Below the pieces are notes generated by a model that was not told where the DNA came from, made no database searches, and was given only the letters and a program-made list of their open reading frames with translations. This document shows positions 36,641 through 49,414 of a stretch of DNA of 64,000 nt, one piece after another. How positions within the stretch are numbered: position 1 is the first letter of the stretch; each line of letters opens with the position of its first letter. Source of the DNA: Puffinus mauretanicus (taxonomy: Eukaryota; Chordata; Aves; Procellariiformes; Procellariidae); NCBI GenBank assembly GCA_023333565.1, contig JAJKFH010000295.1:2026001-2090000 (forward strand), written 5' to 3'. Made by a program: the position numbers and the translations under genes.

Positions 36641-37321
36641 TTGAAATATAAATATGGGGAGGCCTGGCAGATTGATTATATCACGCTCCCACAAACCCGA
36701 CACGGTAAGCGCTATGTGCTCACCATGGTGGAAGCAACCACCGGATGCCTGGAAACATACTCTGTGCCCCATGCCACTGCCTGGAACACCATCCTGGGCC
36801 TTGAAAAGCAAGTCCTGTGGCGACATGGCACCCCAGAAAGAATTGAGTCAGACAACGGGACTCACTTCCGAAACACTCTCATAGACACCTGGGCCAAAGA
36901 GCATGGCATTGAGTGGGTCTATCACATCCCCTACCATGCACCAGCCTCCGGGAAAATCGAACGATACAATGGACTGCTAAAGACTACGCTGAGAGCAATG
37001 GGTGGTGGGACATTCAAGCATTGGGACACACATTTAGCAAAAGCCACCTGGTTAGTCAATACCAGGGGATCTGCCAATCGAGCTGGCCCTGCCCAATCAA
37101 AACTCTTACGTACTGTAGATGGAGATAAAGTCCCTGTTGTGCACATAAGAAATATGCTGGGGAAGACAGTCTGGGTTACTCCTGCCTCTGGCAAGGGAAA
37201 ACCCATCCGTGGGATTGCTTTTGCTCAAGGACCTGGGTGCACTTGGTGGGTGATGCGAAAGGATGGGGAAGTCCGGTGTGTACCTCAAGGGGATTTGATT
37301 TTGGGTGAAAATAGCCAATGA
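36641..37321 (+). pseudogene. ERV-L pol part 3: integrase catalytic core and C-terminal domain
   Basis: In the same frame straight after the TAG, 226 codons encode the integrase core, which joins viral DNA to host DNA. The D,D(35)E catalytic triad is intact: Asp in WQIDYITL (residue 12), Asp in ESDNGTHF (71) and Glu in SGKIERYN (107). The C-terminal part (about 170-226, RGIAFAQGPGCTWWV) ends at a normal TGA at 37319-37321. There is no ATG at its start; it is a piece of the pol polyprotein cut off by the upstream nonsense codon. Confidence 0.9.
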
Positions 37322-37767
37322 ACTGAATTTTGATGTCAACTGTTACATGATATTGTATATCATTATTTCTATGGTTGCTATCAATGGTATAGCAGTGAAA
37401 ATCACCCAGATTAGTGAAGAATGAACTAACTCCGATGAAACAGAGCAAAGTGCAACGATGATAGAACTGGACGAGCGCAGCAGTACCGAAATGAGAACTG
37501 GCTTCAGGATGCAACAGCCCGACACCACACACCATCTCTTCGGCCCTGAAAGACTGTTATGACAGATGGAGCCCAAAGTCATGGACTAAATGAACTCAGT
37601 GGACATTTTAGAGGGATAGTCCATAGACCAAGGGAATGATATCTGTGCGTGCATATATATATATGTGTGTATATATATAGAAAGATAGTGGTGGTTAATT
37701 GAAATGTATTAAAAAAAGATGTGAGACCTAAGCACGACGTAAATGGTATGGAATAAGGGGTGGATAC
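37322..37767 (+). other. ERV 3' untranslated stretch with polypurine tract, no env
   Basis: This 446 bp between the pol stop and the LTR holds no env-like ORF. It has a TA/TG microsatellite (about 37651-37680) and ends in AAGGGGTGGA (37755-37764), the plus-strand primer tract, three bases before the LTR. Confidence 0.75.
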
Positions 37768-38283
37768 TGTCCTGGTTTCGGCTGGGATAGGGTTAAATTT
37801 CTTCCTAGTGCTGTGTTTTGGATTTAGTATGAGGAGAATGTTGATAACACACTGATGTTTTCAGTTGTTGCTAAGTGCCCTCCTAGTCCAAGGACAGCTC
37901 CCGTGCCTACTGACTGAGCTAGGTACACAAGATGGGAGGGAACATAATCAGGACAGCCAGCCCAGCTGGCCAACGGGGTATTCCATACCATGTGACGTCA
38001 TGCTCAGTATATGAATGGTAGGCGTGATCCAGGAAGTACCGATCGCTACTTGGTTATCGGTCAGCACGGGTGGTGAGCAATTGCATTGTGCGTCACTCAT
38101 TTTGTATATTTTATCATTATCATTATTATTTTCCCTTTTTCTGTTCTATTAAACTGTCTTTATCTCAACCCACGAGTTTTTCTCACTCTTACCCTTCCGA
38201 TTCTCTCCCCGTCCCGCTGAGGGTGGGGGGAGTGAGTGAGCGGCTGCGTGGTATTTGGCTGCCTGCCAGGTTAAACCACGACA
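37768..38283 (+). mobile_element. 3' LTR of the ERV-L provirus (516 bp)
   Basis: It begins TGTCCTGGTTTCGGCTGGGA and ends GGTTAAACCACGACA. TGACGTCA is at 37993-38000, a weak TATA-like TATATGAA about 8 bp further on, and polyadenylation signal ATTAAA at 38148-38153. Compared with the solo LTR at 15761 it is about 100 bp shorter and differs at many sites, so the two come from different subfamilies or insertions. The right flank starts ATCAG; no left flank survives for a duplication check. Confidence 0.93.
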
Positions 38284-40685
38284 ATCAGATAATGTCCAAG
38301 TCCCAGTTTTTTTCAGGATTGGTACTCCATTATGCTCCCATTTCAGGCAGAAATGAAGCCTACAGCTCAGTTTGCCTCAACATTTAAGTATAGGTTTCAG
38401 TTTCTAATAACTCTGTGTCACCTTGGAAAATTAAAATAGTATCTCTTGTTCTGATTGTATATGAAAGTATAGCTAAAACAAATTTCATGGCACTGATTAA
38501 GTGTCGTGTTCACTAAACGTTAGAATCCCATTATGGATCTTTCTATATTGGTGTTTGTGTATGCTGCACGGTGAGTAAGAAAAATCAGATTTCAGGTGCT
38601 TACAAGCATGACAAATAGGCACTGAAGTGGCCTTGAGCACTGTGATGTAGTAACAGAGAAGAAATTGAAGCATTCAATATTCTGAGGTGTCTGAGCCCTC
38701 TGCAGATGGCTCTTGGATACTTGTTAGTAATCTAGCAAAGAAAAAAATGCTTCTAGTTTTGTTGGGGGTTGTTTTGGTTTTTACACCAGCAAAATAAATA
38801 ATTTTAATGCATGCAATATAATGTGAAGAATAATAATATGGACAGTAACTTGCAGCTATTACTTTAGGTATTAATCTCTAAATGACATTAATGCAAATTT
38901 AGCAAGTCCCTTGTACAGTAAAACCTCCAATTTCATGAGGTTACCATACATTTCTGTGTTAATTTGGAGCTTTGTGGAATTTAATTCAAGGTTGCTGACA
39001 GAAAGGCTTGTGATCAGGAGTATTTTAAACTTGTGACTGACAGTAACAGCAGTTCTACAGTCTATTGCCTTAGTTGGACTGTGCATTCTGCTCATCTTCA
39101 TACCCCAACATTTCATTAAATAAGTTGGTGCTTGATAACTCATTAAAAATGTACATATATTTGTACATGTTCATCTTTGTATAAGTCTGCATTTTATAAT
39201 TGGATATATAATTAAAATGCAGAAATCACATTATATGCTTTTATTTTTGTGCCTGTTTCAATCTGGCAGATAGACCTGTGGAAAGAAATGCATTCGTAGA
39301 TGAATAGATGACCTGAAAATATTTATATGTTATATAATCCATTTAGACATTCACTTTCAGTGAACGAAGACAGTATCAGCAGGTATCTGATAATTAGGTG
39401 CCATCAGCACATGCATAAAGATAAATTTTAATCTGTTCCACTGCAGTGAAACTATGGAGGTTTAATATTTTTAACTTAAGAGCTTCTCTGGTTTAGATTT
39501 TCGTATAGATGGAAGTGTTACAATTCTGAAATAAAGTTTAATGTTAAAAAAGTCCCAAAAGATTAGAATAGTGATACTTTCTCTAAAGATTGTCAGCCAC
39601 TTGTGAGACATAGCAAAAATTTGTGATTTCTTAACACAAACCTTCCTAATCTTCCAGCAAGAATAATTCTGTATCTTTGAAAAAAATTAACTTAAATTAT
39701 TTGGGTTGTAGGTCCAATCAAATGTGTAAAGCACATAACGGATTAGAACAACAAATTGGCTATTACTCAGTAATATACACAGGTGTGACCCTGCAAAGGT
39801 CAATAGCCAAACACTTTGTTCAAGTATGGTTAAAAATAGACTGTGCAAGTGTAGTTTATATAAATTGGTGATGTCCGGTAGCCTTCGAAGGCCAATAAGA
39901 GTGAAAAAGTGTATTTAATTACCTAAAATTGAATTGACCTGCACATGAGAAAAATATGAAATATGAACAACCCAGCAGTTTTCTGAAAGAAATTAAGTGG
40001 TACTTTATAAGATTATTAGAATTTCTATTGATTTGGTGAATAATTGTGTCGTTGATTATTTTATCTGTCTTTCCACACATTCAGTCATTCCCTACAAATG
40101 AAATTTAATTATTGTTTAAACAGAATCTGAGCACATCCTCAAGCACATTAATATAACTAGCGGTAGCACAACAATTCAGTAGCTCCCTGCAGCAGCACAC
40201 AGAATCCATCCAAAATTAGATTGTGTCCCAGCGTGCTGCAAAACTGCGCTTTGCTGGCTATCCTTATGTTATCAGACAAAGCCAAATCAGCCAAGGGATG
40301 AAATCAGGTAACTGTTGATTGAATTCCTGTTTCTCCCTTAAAGCCAACACTCACAACCTGCCGTGCCTTACAAGCAAGCTTACAGACCGTCCAAGGGCAG
40401 TGATTCCCCACTGATGGCCAGCCTGATGGCCATCTCCTTCAGGAGCACAGAGGGAGGAAGGAGGACTGTGTTCCTCCTCACCCAGGAAGAACTGAATTAA
40501 ACTGATAGAAGAAAAGTAGCACATAGAGGATCACTGGGTTGGTAGCAACCAGGACACCCCGATATTGCAGGGTGTGTTTAATGCAGGTCACAGCGCCGAG
40601 TAAATGTTTCAGACTGCCTGAAGACTCAGGCAGGTATCACAGCACCAGTTATGTGTGGATCTGTTCGAAAGTGGTAAAATGAACT

Positions 40686-41138
40686 TTATTTCGAGCTATT
40701 CTTCGTGCCTCCTTTCAGTGGAAGAAGGGTTCTTTGAAATTTAACATCAGTGTTAACACAACCAAACACCATATCCAACCATGACATTTCTGTAAAGGTT
40801 GCAGAATCACAAACAAGATCTGGACTTGGCAGCTGCCTGTCATCTATGCCAGTCGTAGAGGCCAACATAGAAGACTGATTTAAAATTGCATGATGTGGTA
40901 TATTTAACATGTACATCAAAAAACGGAATTTATACAGGCTGGATTCATCACTAATTTTATAAGTACACATTGTCACATTTTCCATGCAGCTTAACCTTTT
41001 GAAAATACTAACTATTACTGGGCCAAAAACATCTTTTACGTTTAGAAGGTTTTTAAATTGAAAATATACTTGGCTCTTGTGTTTCAAGTAAAGATTAAAA
41101 GCTGGTAAAAAAGGAGTTTCACACTGAGCTAAAACCAC
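40686..41138 (-). other. Unassigned 150-codon open frame
   Basis: This is the longest minus-strand open frame outside the CpG island and retroelements. It begins at GTG, and its first ATG is about 50 codons in. No family is recognised. The composition is not repeat-like. It could be a chance frame in a region of moderate stop density, or part of a spliced transcript. Confidence 0.12.
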
Positions 41139-44100
41139 CCCAGAACGGTGTTATAAATATGCAGAGGCTACAGGGAATAAAAACAAAAAAAAGACCATTC
41201 AGCAAAGAATCCTGCTTCCTTTTCAGGATCAAATGTGATCTCAAGATCCAAGAGAAAAAGGTAAAAACTATCAAAAACCACAGAAAATGAGAATCTGCAG
41301 CAAAATTTCAAACAGAAGTATTCTCCAGTAATGTGTAAAAGAACAGGGAAATAAGCATCAGGGATGCAATAAAATGTGGTCAGGCATAAATTAAAGCTAA
41401 TCTCCCTGTGACTAAAAATTCTAAAAATAATGTTTAGATCGCCTATTAGTTCCTGCCTCTAAATCATATAGAACAGCTATGTTCCCAGTTTAGGCTTCTA
41501 GATTGAGACACCAAGTTAGGCTCTGTGAAGCTTGCAGTTAGCTGTCTCATCTCTACTGAAATGAGGTTGAGGAACAGATGTTACCGAATCCAAAGTAAAA
41601 GTAAAGCTTGATGTTCACAAATCGAAAACCTTCAATGGTCACTATTAATAAAGTCTGATAGCATGATTTGTCTAATAAATCTAAGAAATTCAGGCTTGAA
41701 AAGAGAAAATACACTGTGTATGTTTTAAAAGGTTGGTTGGGATAACTTGGGAACTACAAATTCATTAGTCTGACCTCAACAGCATGTGAGTTTTAGAGCA
41801 CACTTTGAAGGATGTTATTTAATGCAAATAAATGGAAACAAAAATAACGGTCCGGTACACTGACAAAAATAGCTTTTGCCATGCTTGTACACTTTCTCAA
41901 GAGAGAGAATAGAAAAGAAGAAAAAAAAAAGAAAACCAGAACAAGACTCTACACCTATTTGTAGGCAAATGAGCATATGCAAGGCAAACACGGAGCCATC
42001 ATGTTTTCTGTAATATTCCATGTGCAGCTGTGAATGCTTGCATTAATGCCAGTTAATCTGCAGAGCTATGAAGTGAGGAAAGGGAGTGTTGGCCACACTA
42101 CTGGAGTCATCTACTACTCTTCAAACACTGTAACCGAATCCTTCACATCCTCCTGGACTCTACCAGAACTGAGCAGATGGAGCCTCGCTAAGCTGCTCAT
42201 TCAAACACAAATGCATAATAAAGCAATAAACATTAAGGGTTTGACATGATACCAAAGCAGAGGAACAGGAATAGTTTTACTAAAAGTGCTTCTCACTTAA
42301 ATCCTTCTGTGGTGCTTCTAATAGAGTGTTCATGGCTTAAACCAGGACTAGCAGCATACAATTAAATCTAAGTAAATCTGGTTTACATTAAAAAATAATA
42401 AAATGAAAACCAAAGAAAAGACCCTTTGTGGCAGCACAGTCTGACTCTGCTTTTATGTAATGCATCAACTTCAAGCAGCTCTGCAGCTTTCTGAGTTTTT
42501 GCATCCTTGCAATTAAGGCAGAACTTACTCCTTACATCCTGCACTAAGGGGATGCCTTTCAGCTTGCTTTTGGGTTTTTTTTGAAAGGCCTGACACTTTT
42601 CTCTTTCATTCCTACTCCAGCTGAAATTTGGATATTTTTTTTCCTCTTTCCAGCAGTCAAAGCTTTAGAGAACAAATAAAATGAGGATGAAAAAATCTTG
42701 CTCACCTTTTTAATTTAAAGATTTTTGTGCTCTCATTTTCTTTATTTTTTTTTAATTCCTTGAAATCTTAGGGTCAGTAAAAAATGTGCCATTTAAGTAT
42801 CTCTTTTTCCTGAAACCATAGCAGAAACCATTCATCCCTTTGGGATAAACAAGCTGAGAGAAGACTTTCTTTTGTTCTTTTTGCCATGGCTAAAGCGAAA
42901 TTGCTTGCACCACTGGATTATAACTTCATTTTAAAGGGGTTTTCTTAATAAATGGAAATAGGAGTCAGACTATGTAGAAAGATAGACAGGGGCAGAAAAT
43001 GAGAAAAGATCCACAAGAAGAACAAACTTCAAAAGAGTTTTCTCCTACTTTGTGGATATCATATTCTAATTCTGACATATACTTCCTCCTCATAGAGTAA
43101 TTCTGACTGAAAACTTTTTCATATCAGCTCTTTTGAGTTTCAGAACATTTTCACATAATTCGTGATCTTGTGCATTTCAGCCCCTTACACGTGTTTTGTC
43201 AGGATGCATTCCTGTCTCATTTTATTAAATACCCTGAGACAATATTAGTTGCAACACAGTTAGGCAAGGAAGAGAATGTGAAATGGAGTCTTAATTCTGA
43301 ATTCCCTGACCAATCTTCTTGTTCAAATAGAAATAAAGAGTGTGGAAGAAATCCAAACAGGAGAAGGAGACCACAGTTTTTGTGTGCTTATTCAAAGGAT
43401 AATGATGCCCTAAGGGAACAAATAAAAGAAAATGAAATTGTACAAAGGACACCTCCAGTACATCTAGTAAATCTTGCAGGAAAACACAACAAAAATCAAT
43501 AATAAAAAACTATTCACAAGGATTCTAAATAAAGCAAGGTAGAAACAAGCTCTTTTGAAATGCTTGTATTGTAAGCTGAGTTCTAAGTCTTCAAAATCAT
43601 TACTCATAATCCAGGTGGAAATTCAATAAAGATATTTACCCAGCATTTACCTCTTCTTTTATGCAACCTGAGTTTATAAAAATTACCAGGGAAAGAGAAA
43701 ACATGGCAAACCTCTTCAGCATAGTACACACCATGTACAATTTCTGCTCAAAACAATTTTTGCATTTGCCCAAAAGATGAATGCATGTTTAAGGAGGGTA
43801 GTCCATGCGCTATTTTGTTCCATTTGCACAGGTTTAACACCTGTTAAAGGTTGTTGATTTTTATGTAAGGGGAACAGCAAAACAAAAGCATGAGTTCAGA
43901 ACAACAAATTAGCATGCTGCACTGCTTCACAAATACACCAACTACGCAAAGTGCAAGAGTATTCCAAAATCAGCCTGACTATTCTACGTAGTAGGCATAG
44001 CAGTGTATTTTTTATATTCTACTCATTTAAAAGGGATAATCAGATTTTCATCAAATTATTACCACAATTATCTGTTTCTATTGAAACTAAGCACAGTAAA

Positions 44101-44468
44101 AACAGAGTCTAAATGGGTTTTGCTTAAGTTTGGAAAGAGCAGGGTAGGGAGGTCACTGAGTGAACTGGAATGATGCTTGACAGAATCGCAGGAATGAATC
44201 TTCAGATATGCTATAAAATACATGCATTAAAAAAAAAACCCAGAAAACACACATACTACTAACCCAATACTTACATGCATAAAACAACTTATATTCATTA
44301 ATGATCACAATGCATCTCTCTCTGTTTCAAGAGACAAGTTCCTATATACTTATGCATTGCTTTGAACCCTGCAAAGTTTTTTAATTAAATAGTTTTGAAT
44401 GAGACCTGTACACTTCAGCAGTACTTACGTTTTCAGGTAATCCAAAATTCATCTTAAAGCTCAAAGAG

Positions 44469-44517
44469 AATTCATACGTAAAGTATTGGCATTTCAATTC
44501 ATACGTAAAGTATTGGC
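44469..44517. repeat. 27 bp tandem duplication
   Basis: A 27 bp unit (44469-44495, starting AATTCATACGTAAAG) is followed by a second copy that stays perfect for 22 bp (44496-44517). The lack of divergence suggests a recent event. Confidence 0.95.
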
Positions 44518-46820
44518 TGACTCTTAATCTGTCAAACGATATATCTTAAAAATTACAGCAAAATCCTGATTTTAAAATATTTAAGGTCTGGTCATGCATT
44601 GCAGTTTATCAATACCAATGAAGCTTGGCAAACAGAGGCTGTGGTTAAAGTTCATATGAATGTAGCACAAGGTCCCAAGGAAGACTTTCTGTCTCACTAA
44701 AAGCTTTTTTAAAGATTTAACTAGAAAAATGCTAATGATATTGTAAGATTTCTCTGCACTGGACCCACATTTACACTGGAAGAGTTTCCCGCACATTGTC
44801 ACAGTTATTAAAAATGAATGCAAATACAGAATATACAACGAAAAGTCCTTTTTCAGTACTGCAATAAGCATGGCATTTACAGTTCAGGAACTGCTGAATG
44901 ATGACAATAACTCTGAAATGATTTACTGCAATCAAACTTTGTGCCACCAAAATAACTCTTACTCTAAAATATGCAACACTAACTTTACAGGACTTTACAG
45001 TACTTTACAGGAAAGGTTCAAGGAAAAAGCCCTCAGTACTTATTCTTATTGCATCATATTTTATAACTTAGAGACTAGCTGTATCCTAGACTTAGAACAT
45101 TTAATACTTACATTTCCACCTTCTATTTTTCCCTTGAGGTGTGCTTTATCACATGGGTGCACAACTGAGTAGGGATGGTCTGACTGACCTCTCCCTTCTC
45201 TTAAAAGTCCAAGATGAATTCCCACTTACTATAAATGATCAAAGTTTTATGGACTAATGACAGTTTAAAATACTTTTTTTCCCACTTTTACTGCAATCCT
45301 GTCATTAAGACTAACAATCCAAAGTAGCTAAGAGAATGAGTAAGCAAGATGATTTACACAGATGATAGTGCAATGGTAAGAAGTGGGGAAAGATTCTTTG
45401 AAATTTTTTGTAACTGAACCATTAAAAAGATTTACACCAAGGTCTTTAAGTGAAAAGAGAGCATTGCCAAAGAGGTCTGGCAAGCTCTTCTATCAATAAA
45501 ATACTCTGCCTCATAAATTTAGCCAAACCCTCAGCTTAAAACCTGATTAAAAGCTAGAAGGAACTTGCTTTGTTACCAGAGATAGCCCACCAACCCAGTA
45601 TCCAAAGAGACTGCCTATAAAAATCAGACAGGATAGCAACACTTTTATAAAATCTTCACCACCATTGCATCTCCTATACTTTTCCATGAGGCCATGTACA
45701 AAATTGTGGAAATATTTAGCATGAGAGAGCACAGGTTCTAATACAGGATAAAGTTGTGTTGAAATTATTTAGGGCTGGGTACAGCATTAAAACCGTATAT
45801 GTTTCTGTATCTGGCTGATCTGTACCTTATGGCAAGGCTTACAAAAATCTTGCCATACAGAAGACTCATAAAATATGTATGTATCCTTATAAGGTTTTGG
45901 TTTTAACTTCTTTCAGAATATTCTTTAGTTAGAAGTTAATTTAGAACAAGCTTGTATCTTTTTTATATTCCACCTCCTACCATTTTTGTTCATTAGAGAT
46001 AGCCTCAGGAGGCAGTAACCAGATCTGGATTCAGGTGTAGGGCAGGTTCAGAGACAAGGCTTGATTTTATGACTGTAGCAGAATATACATTTGGAGTTTG
46101 AAAGCAGCAGTATTTGATATGGTTCACAACACAATTGCAAGACAAAACAACAGAAAGAAAACAGGAGGTTTTCTGTTGCTCAGTATATCAGAACGTTATT
46201 ATTTGTTTGGTGCTAAAAATGGGCTTAAGGTTGTAAAACATGAGTGTTTTGACAGTCCTTGCTTCAAGATCATCTGTTCATGACATTTGCATGAACTTGG
46301 ATTGCAGCCCATCCAGATCTAGAAAACAGGTGCCATCCGATTTTGGACTTCACCCAAAATCAAAAGAGTAGAGATAGATACTCATATGCCCTCACCCTAA
46401 AAGTCTGAATAAAGTGACGAACTTTATACAGGGTACTCCAACAGTCAAATTCTAGTCGGAAGAAAAGCAAGGAGCCAAAGTGGTGGACAAGGAAAAGAGC
46501 CTGTTGGTTGCTTGGTCTTTTTATGCCATAGTAGTTCATGCATCTCTGCTGTCTGAGGGCAGCAGATTGCCACCATTTAGACATCCCTGATCCAAAATCT
46601 TTAACCTCCAAACAGAAATACATAGGAAAAAATCCACAGGAATGGTAGCCAGGTTAGCTTGCTGACCACTGCATACATCCTGTGCAATTTTGCTCCGCAT
46701 GCTGATTCAGGACACAGCCTTGGATAACTGGTCCATCATAGTAGCCTTGAGTTTCTACGGAAATGTATAATAAGCAGCTGAATATCATACAGGAATTGTT
46801 GTGTTCCTTTAGCCAAACAA

Positions 46821-47318
46821 GGATGGAAGATCATAGAGTTCAACCGTTAACCTAGCACTGCCAAGTCCACCACTAAACCATGTCCCTAAGCACCACATCT
46901 ACACGTCTTTTAAATACCTGCAAGGATGGTGACTCAACCACTTCCCTGGGCAGCCTGTTCCAGTGCTTGACAACCCTTTTGGCAAAGAAATTTTTCCTAA
47001 TATCCAATCTAAACCCCCCCTGGTGCAACTTGAGGCCATTTCCTCTTGTCCTGTCGCTTGTTACTTGGGAGAAGAGACCGACTGTCACCTCACTACAACC
47101 TCCTTTCAGGTAGTTGTAGAGAGTGATAAGGTCTCCCCTGAGCCTCCTCCTCTCCAGGCTAAACAACCCCAGTTCCCTCACCCACTCCTCATAAGACTTG
47201 TGCTCCAGACCCTTCACCAGCTTTGTTGCCCTTCTCTGGACACGCTCCAGCACCTCCATGTCCTTCTTGTAGTGAGGGGCCCAGAACTGAACACAGTATT
47301 CGAGGTACGGCCTCAATG
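46821..47318 (-). mobile_element. CR1 LINE 3' end on the minus strand
   Basis: On the minus strand this reads from the CR1 segment for EYCVQFWAP through the ORF2 stop to a degraded 3' end close to 46821 (ATCATAGAGTTCAACC on the plus strand). It belongs to a different CR1 subfamily from the 25.7 kb copy: the protein has [14 protein letters not shown] and LYNYLKGG where the other has REMIRGMEHLSYEER and AFQYLEGV. The element is 5'-truncated near 47318. The sequence to 47382 stays open but does not look like CR1. Confidence 0.93.
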
Positions 47319-47382
47319 ATTCTAAGAGAAAGACACCAAAAAGGGGTGACACCCCCCCCACCGGCTCCATAACCAACACCAC
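46873..47382 (-). pseudogene. CR1 ORF2 C-terminal fragment, uninterrupted
   Basis: This 169-codon minus-strand frame carries the CR1 ORF2 C-terminus without a stop or frameshift: [31 protein letters not shown] and [13 protein letters not shown]. The first 20 or so codons lie outside recognisable CR1 and are fortuitous. No reverse transcriptase active site is present, so it is a dead fragment. The open frame suggests it is younger than the two plus-strand CR1 copies in the window. Confidence 0.85.
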
Positions 47383-49398
47383 GTTTTTCAGATCATTGCT
47401 GCTATTTGGCAGTCTATAGGCAGGCAGAAATGTCAGGAAATTTCAACCACTCTGGTTACACAAAGGTTACAAACACTGTTGGCAGCATTTACACACACGT
47501 CCTTTGAAAGAGGCAGATCCCACTCCTCTTTCTGCTGAGACTTTCCTCAACAGAACTTTGAGCACTTTCAGGTCCAGCTTCCAATTCTCCAGCTTTTGCC
47601 CAGGTCTTGGATTACATACTGGACAGTATCAACACCCAGCTATAAAATAGTGTTACAAAATCCAGTTATCAGCATAGTAAAATAATACAAAAAATTCATA
47701 GGGAGCCAACTGCATCAAAGGAAAGTCAGCCTACAAGTCTTATTGTCAATCTTTTATCTCCATCAAAGAATAAATTCCTCTGTCCAAACACAAATATTAT
47801 CTATTGCTCTCTAAAATACATTTAGTGTCTCTGGTGGTATTCTGGATGAGATAGGAGAAAAAACACTGAAGATTGCTCAGGAAAGTGCTTGCCAATTTTT
47901 TCCTCATTTTTTGGTCAAAATTCTAAGTTTTAGCAAATAAACTCACTATTTCAAATAGTAAGAGAACCTGTCCCAGCATTACATGCGTTCATTCGAAAAC
48001 ATGCATTCACATGTGCATAAGGAAGATTCTAAAGATGGGTATGTCCTATTAACAAGAAACAGGACAGAATGTGAACTTCACGACAACAAAGTTTTAACTG
48101 AACACAGAGATTTTAAACTGTTTTAGGAAAATGCTTCTTTCACATTCACCAAAAAAGCCATTTATCAACCATCAACAAGGTGGACAAATCAGGCAAAGCT
48201 GGGAAATGGGAGAAGATGACTTAGGGAACAAGAAGATGAGATGTTTGGGAAGACATGATGGGAAACAAGTGGAGGCACAGTTTGTACGCGTTCAGATAGA
48301 TAAGCTCTCAGCACTGGGAACGTGGGCTTACATGAGCTGCTTTGGACTCCTTATGCCATTTCGCTCCTTAAGAGTCAATACTTGCTTCAAAAAGCTGAGA
48401 AACTCTAGATGTTTCTGCAGTTTGGAGAGCGCTACCTCTTCTGCAAATGCAAATACATCAACTCACTAATGGCAGATGGTAAGCTTGGTCATAAACACAA
48501 TGATTTTACTCTCTGGTCAACATCCAGAAAGATGATCAAGTTGTCAGGATTTTTATATAGGTTCCTTTTTCATGGGAATGAAGGAAGAATTGCATATATT
48601 TCTTCATTCATGTACAAAATATTTAGGAAAATTTAGCAAGAAACTTTCATATAAACACAGTATCTTTTTTTTACCCCCTCTTAGCATGTTGTATAGCAGT
48701 CTGGGAAACCAAAACAGATCATGCATTGAAAAACAGTTTTCAAAACAATTCATTAAAAGCACTGAAGAATGCTTGTTGCTTACACATTCTCCCCAGATGA
48801 TGTGTTGACTGCACATATACAAGCTCTCATTCCTGGTCCCAAGAGATTGAGTGAGAGAGTTAAAAGTGGTAAGACACATTACTCATTCAAGTATGTGAAG
48901 TTAGATAGGTTCAGAGGGGATTACAAATGTCATTTTTGCTACTGAATCTCTTTCACGCTAAGTACTGTTTACTGCACACGTTCACACAACATTCCCCTTT
49001 GGCTGTGCAATCGTTAGCTTTCAGATTTGTAGAACTGTTTCAATCTCAAGTACCTTACTTGAGGGAAATGCTGCATATTTCTCTTGTTTCCAGTGTATTG
49101 GGAAAGAGATGAAACTTATTCATAGAGAAAGGGTTTATTTTCTCCCACATTTTCCTTGTAATGTGAAATACAATTTTTACATGCTGCATATTGATGACTT
49201 CCGTACTATTGTGATTTATAGCACTTGTTTCACTCATTTTCATTGCAATTTTTTGATTCTGAACTATTTTTTTTTGCTCGACTTTGTCTTTCAATTACTG
49301 GGTTGTCTTCTACAGCGTATCAATTTAAAGACAAAGGTATGAAATAAATTCGACAGTATTTGCTAGTATTTGTTCTAGAGTACCTATTGTGCCTTTTG

Positions 49399-49414
49399 CC
49401 AGTAGATGGCAGCA
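49399..49414 (+). promoter_or_regulatory. CTCF-type binding motif, full consensus match
   Basis: CCAGTAGATGGCAGCA fits the CTCF core consensus at every constrained position. It stands in AT-rich DNA with no repeat recognised around it. Orientation is opposite to the motif at 7096, so the two are divergent and would anchor loops running outward rather than a loop with each other. Occupancy is inferred. Confidence 0.6.

Larger units (their letters stand above)
32932..38283 (+). mobile_element. 5'-truncated ERV-L type provirus (gag-pol, no env, 3' LTR)
   Basis: Order: gag (about 32932-34135), pol (34136-37321), a 446 bp noncoding stretch, polypurine tract (37755-37764), 3' LTR (37768-38283). 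No 5' LTR, primer binding site or gag start is found upstream; sequence before about 32930 is unrelated, so the left part is deleted. Env is absent and there is no room for it, as in class III ERV-L elements. Gag and pol lie in a single reading frame interrupted by stops at 33158, 34133 and 36638 and a frame excursion at about 35158-35290. It is defective. Confidence 0.93.
38284..46820. other. Intergenic: no gene recognised
   Basis: AT-rich unique sequence with the 27 bp duplication at 44469 and the unexplained open frame at 40686. The 110-codon frame at 43170-43502 begins at a GTG just before an acceptor-like TTGTGCATTTCAG, has no internal ATG and is followed by AATAAA near 43525; a noncoding terminal exon is possible but unsupported. 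Old-repeat words occur at 41500-41530. Confidence 0.45.

Noticed and set aside
36641..37321. Stand-alone host integrase-like (domesticated) gene
   Set aside because: The segment continues the pol frame directly after a TAG, has no ATG or promoter of its own and is followed by a polypurine tract and LTR, so it is part of a dead provirus.
37322..37767. Possible env or dUTPase between pol and LTR
   Set aside because: The interval is only 446 bp, without a long ORF or recognisable motif; env-less structure is usual for ERV-L.
48131..48469. 112-codon plus-strand ORF starting at ATG
   Set aside because: No recognisable domain, no splice or CpG context, and a length not exceptional for 64 kb read in six frames.
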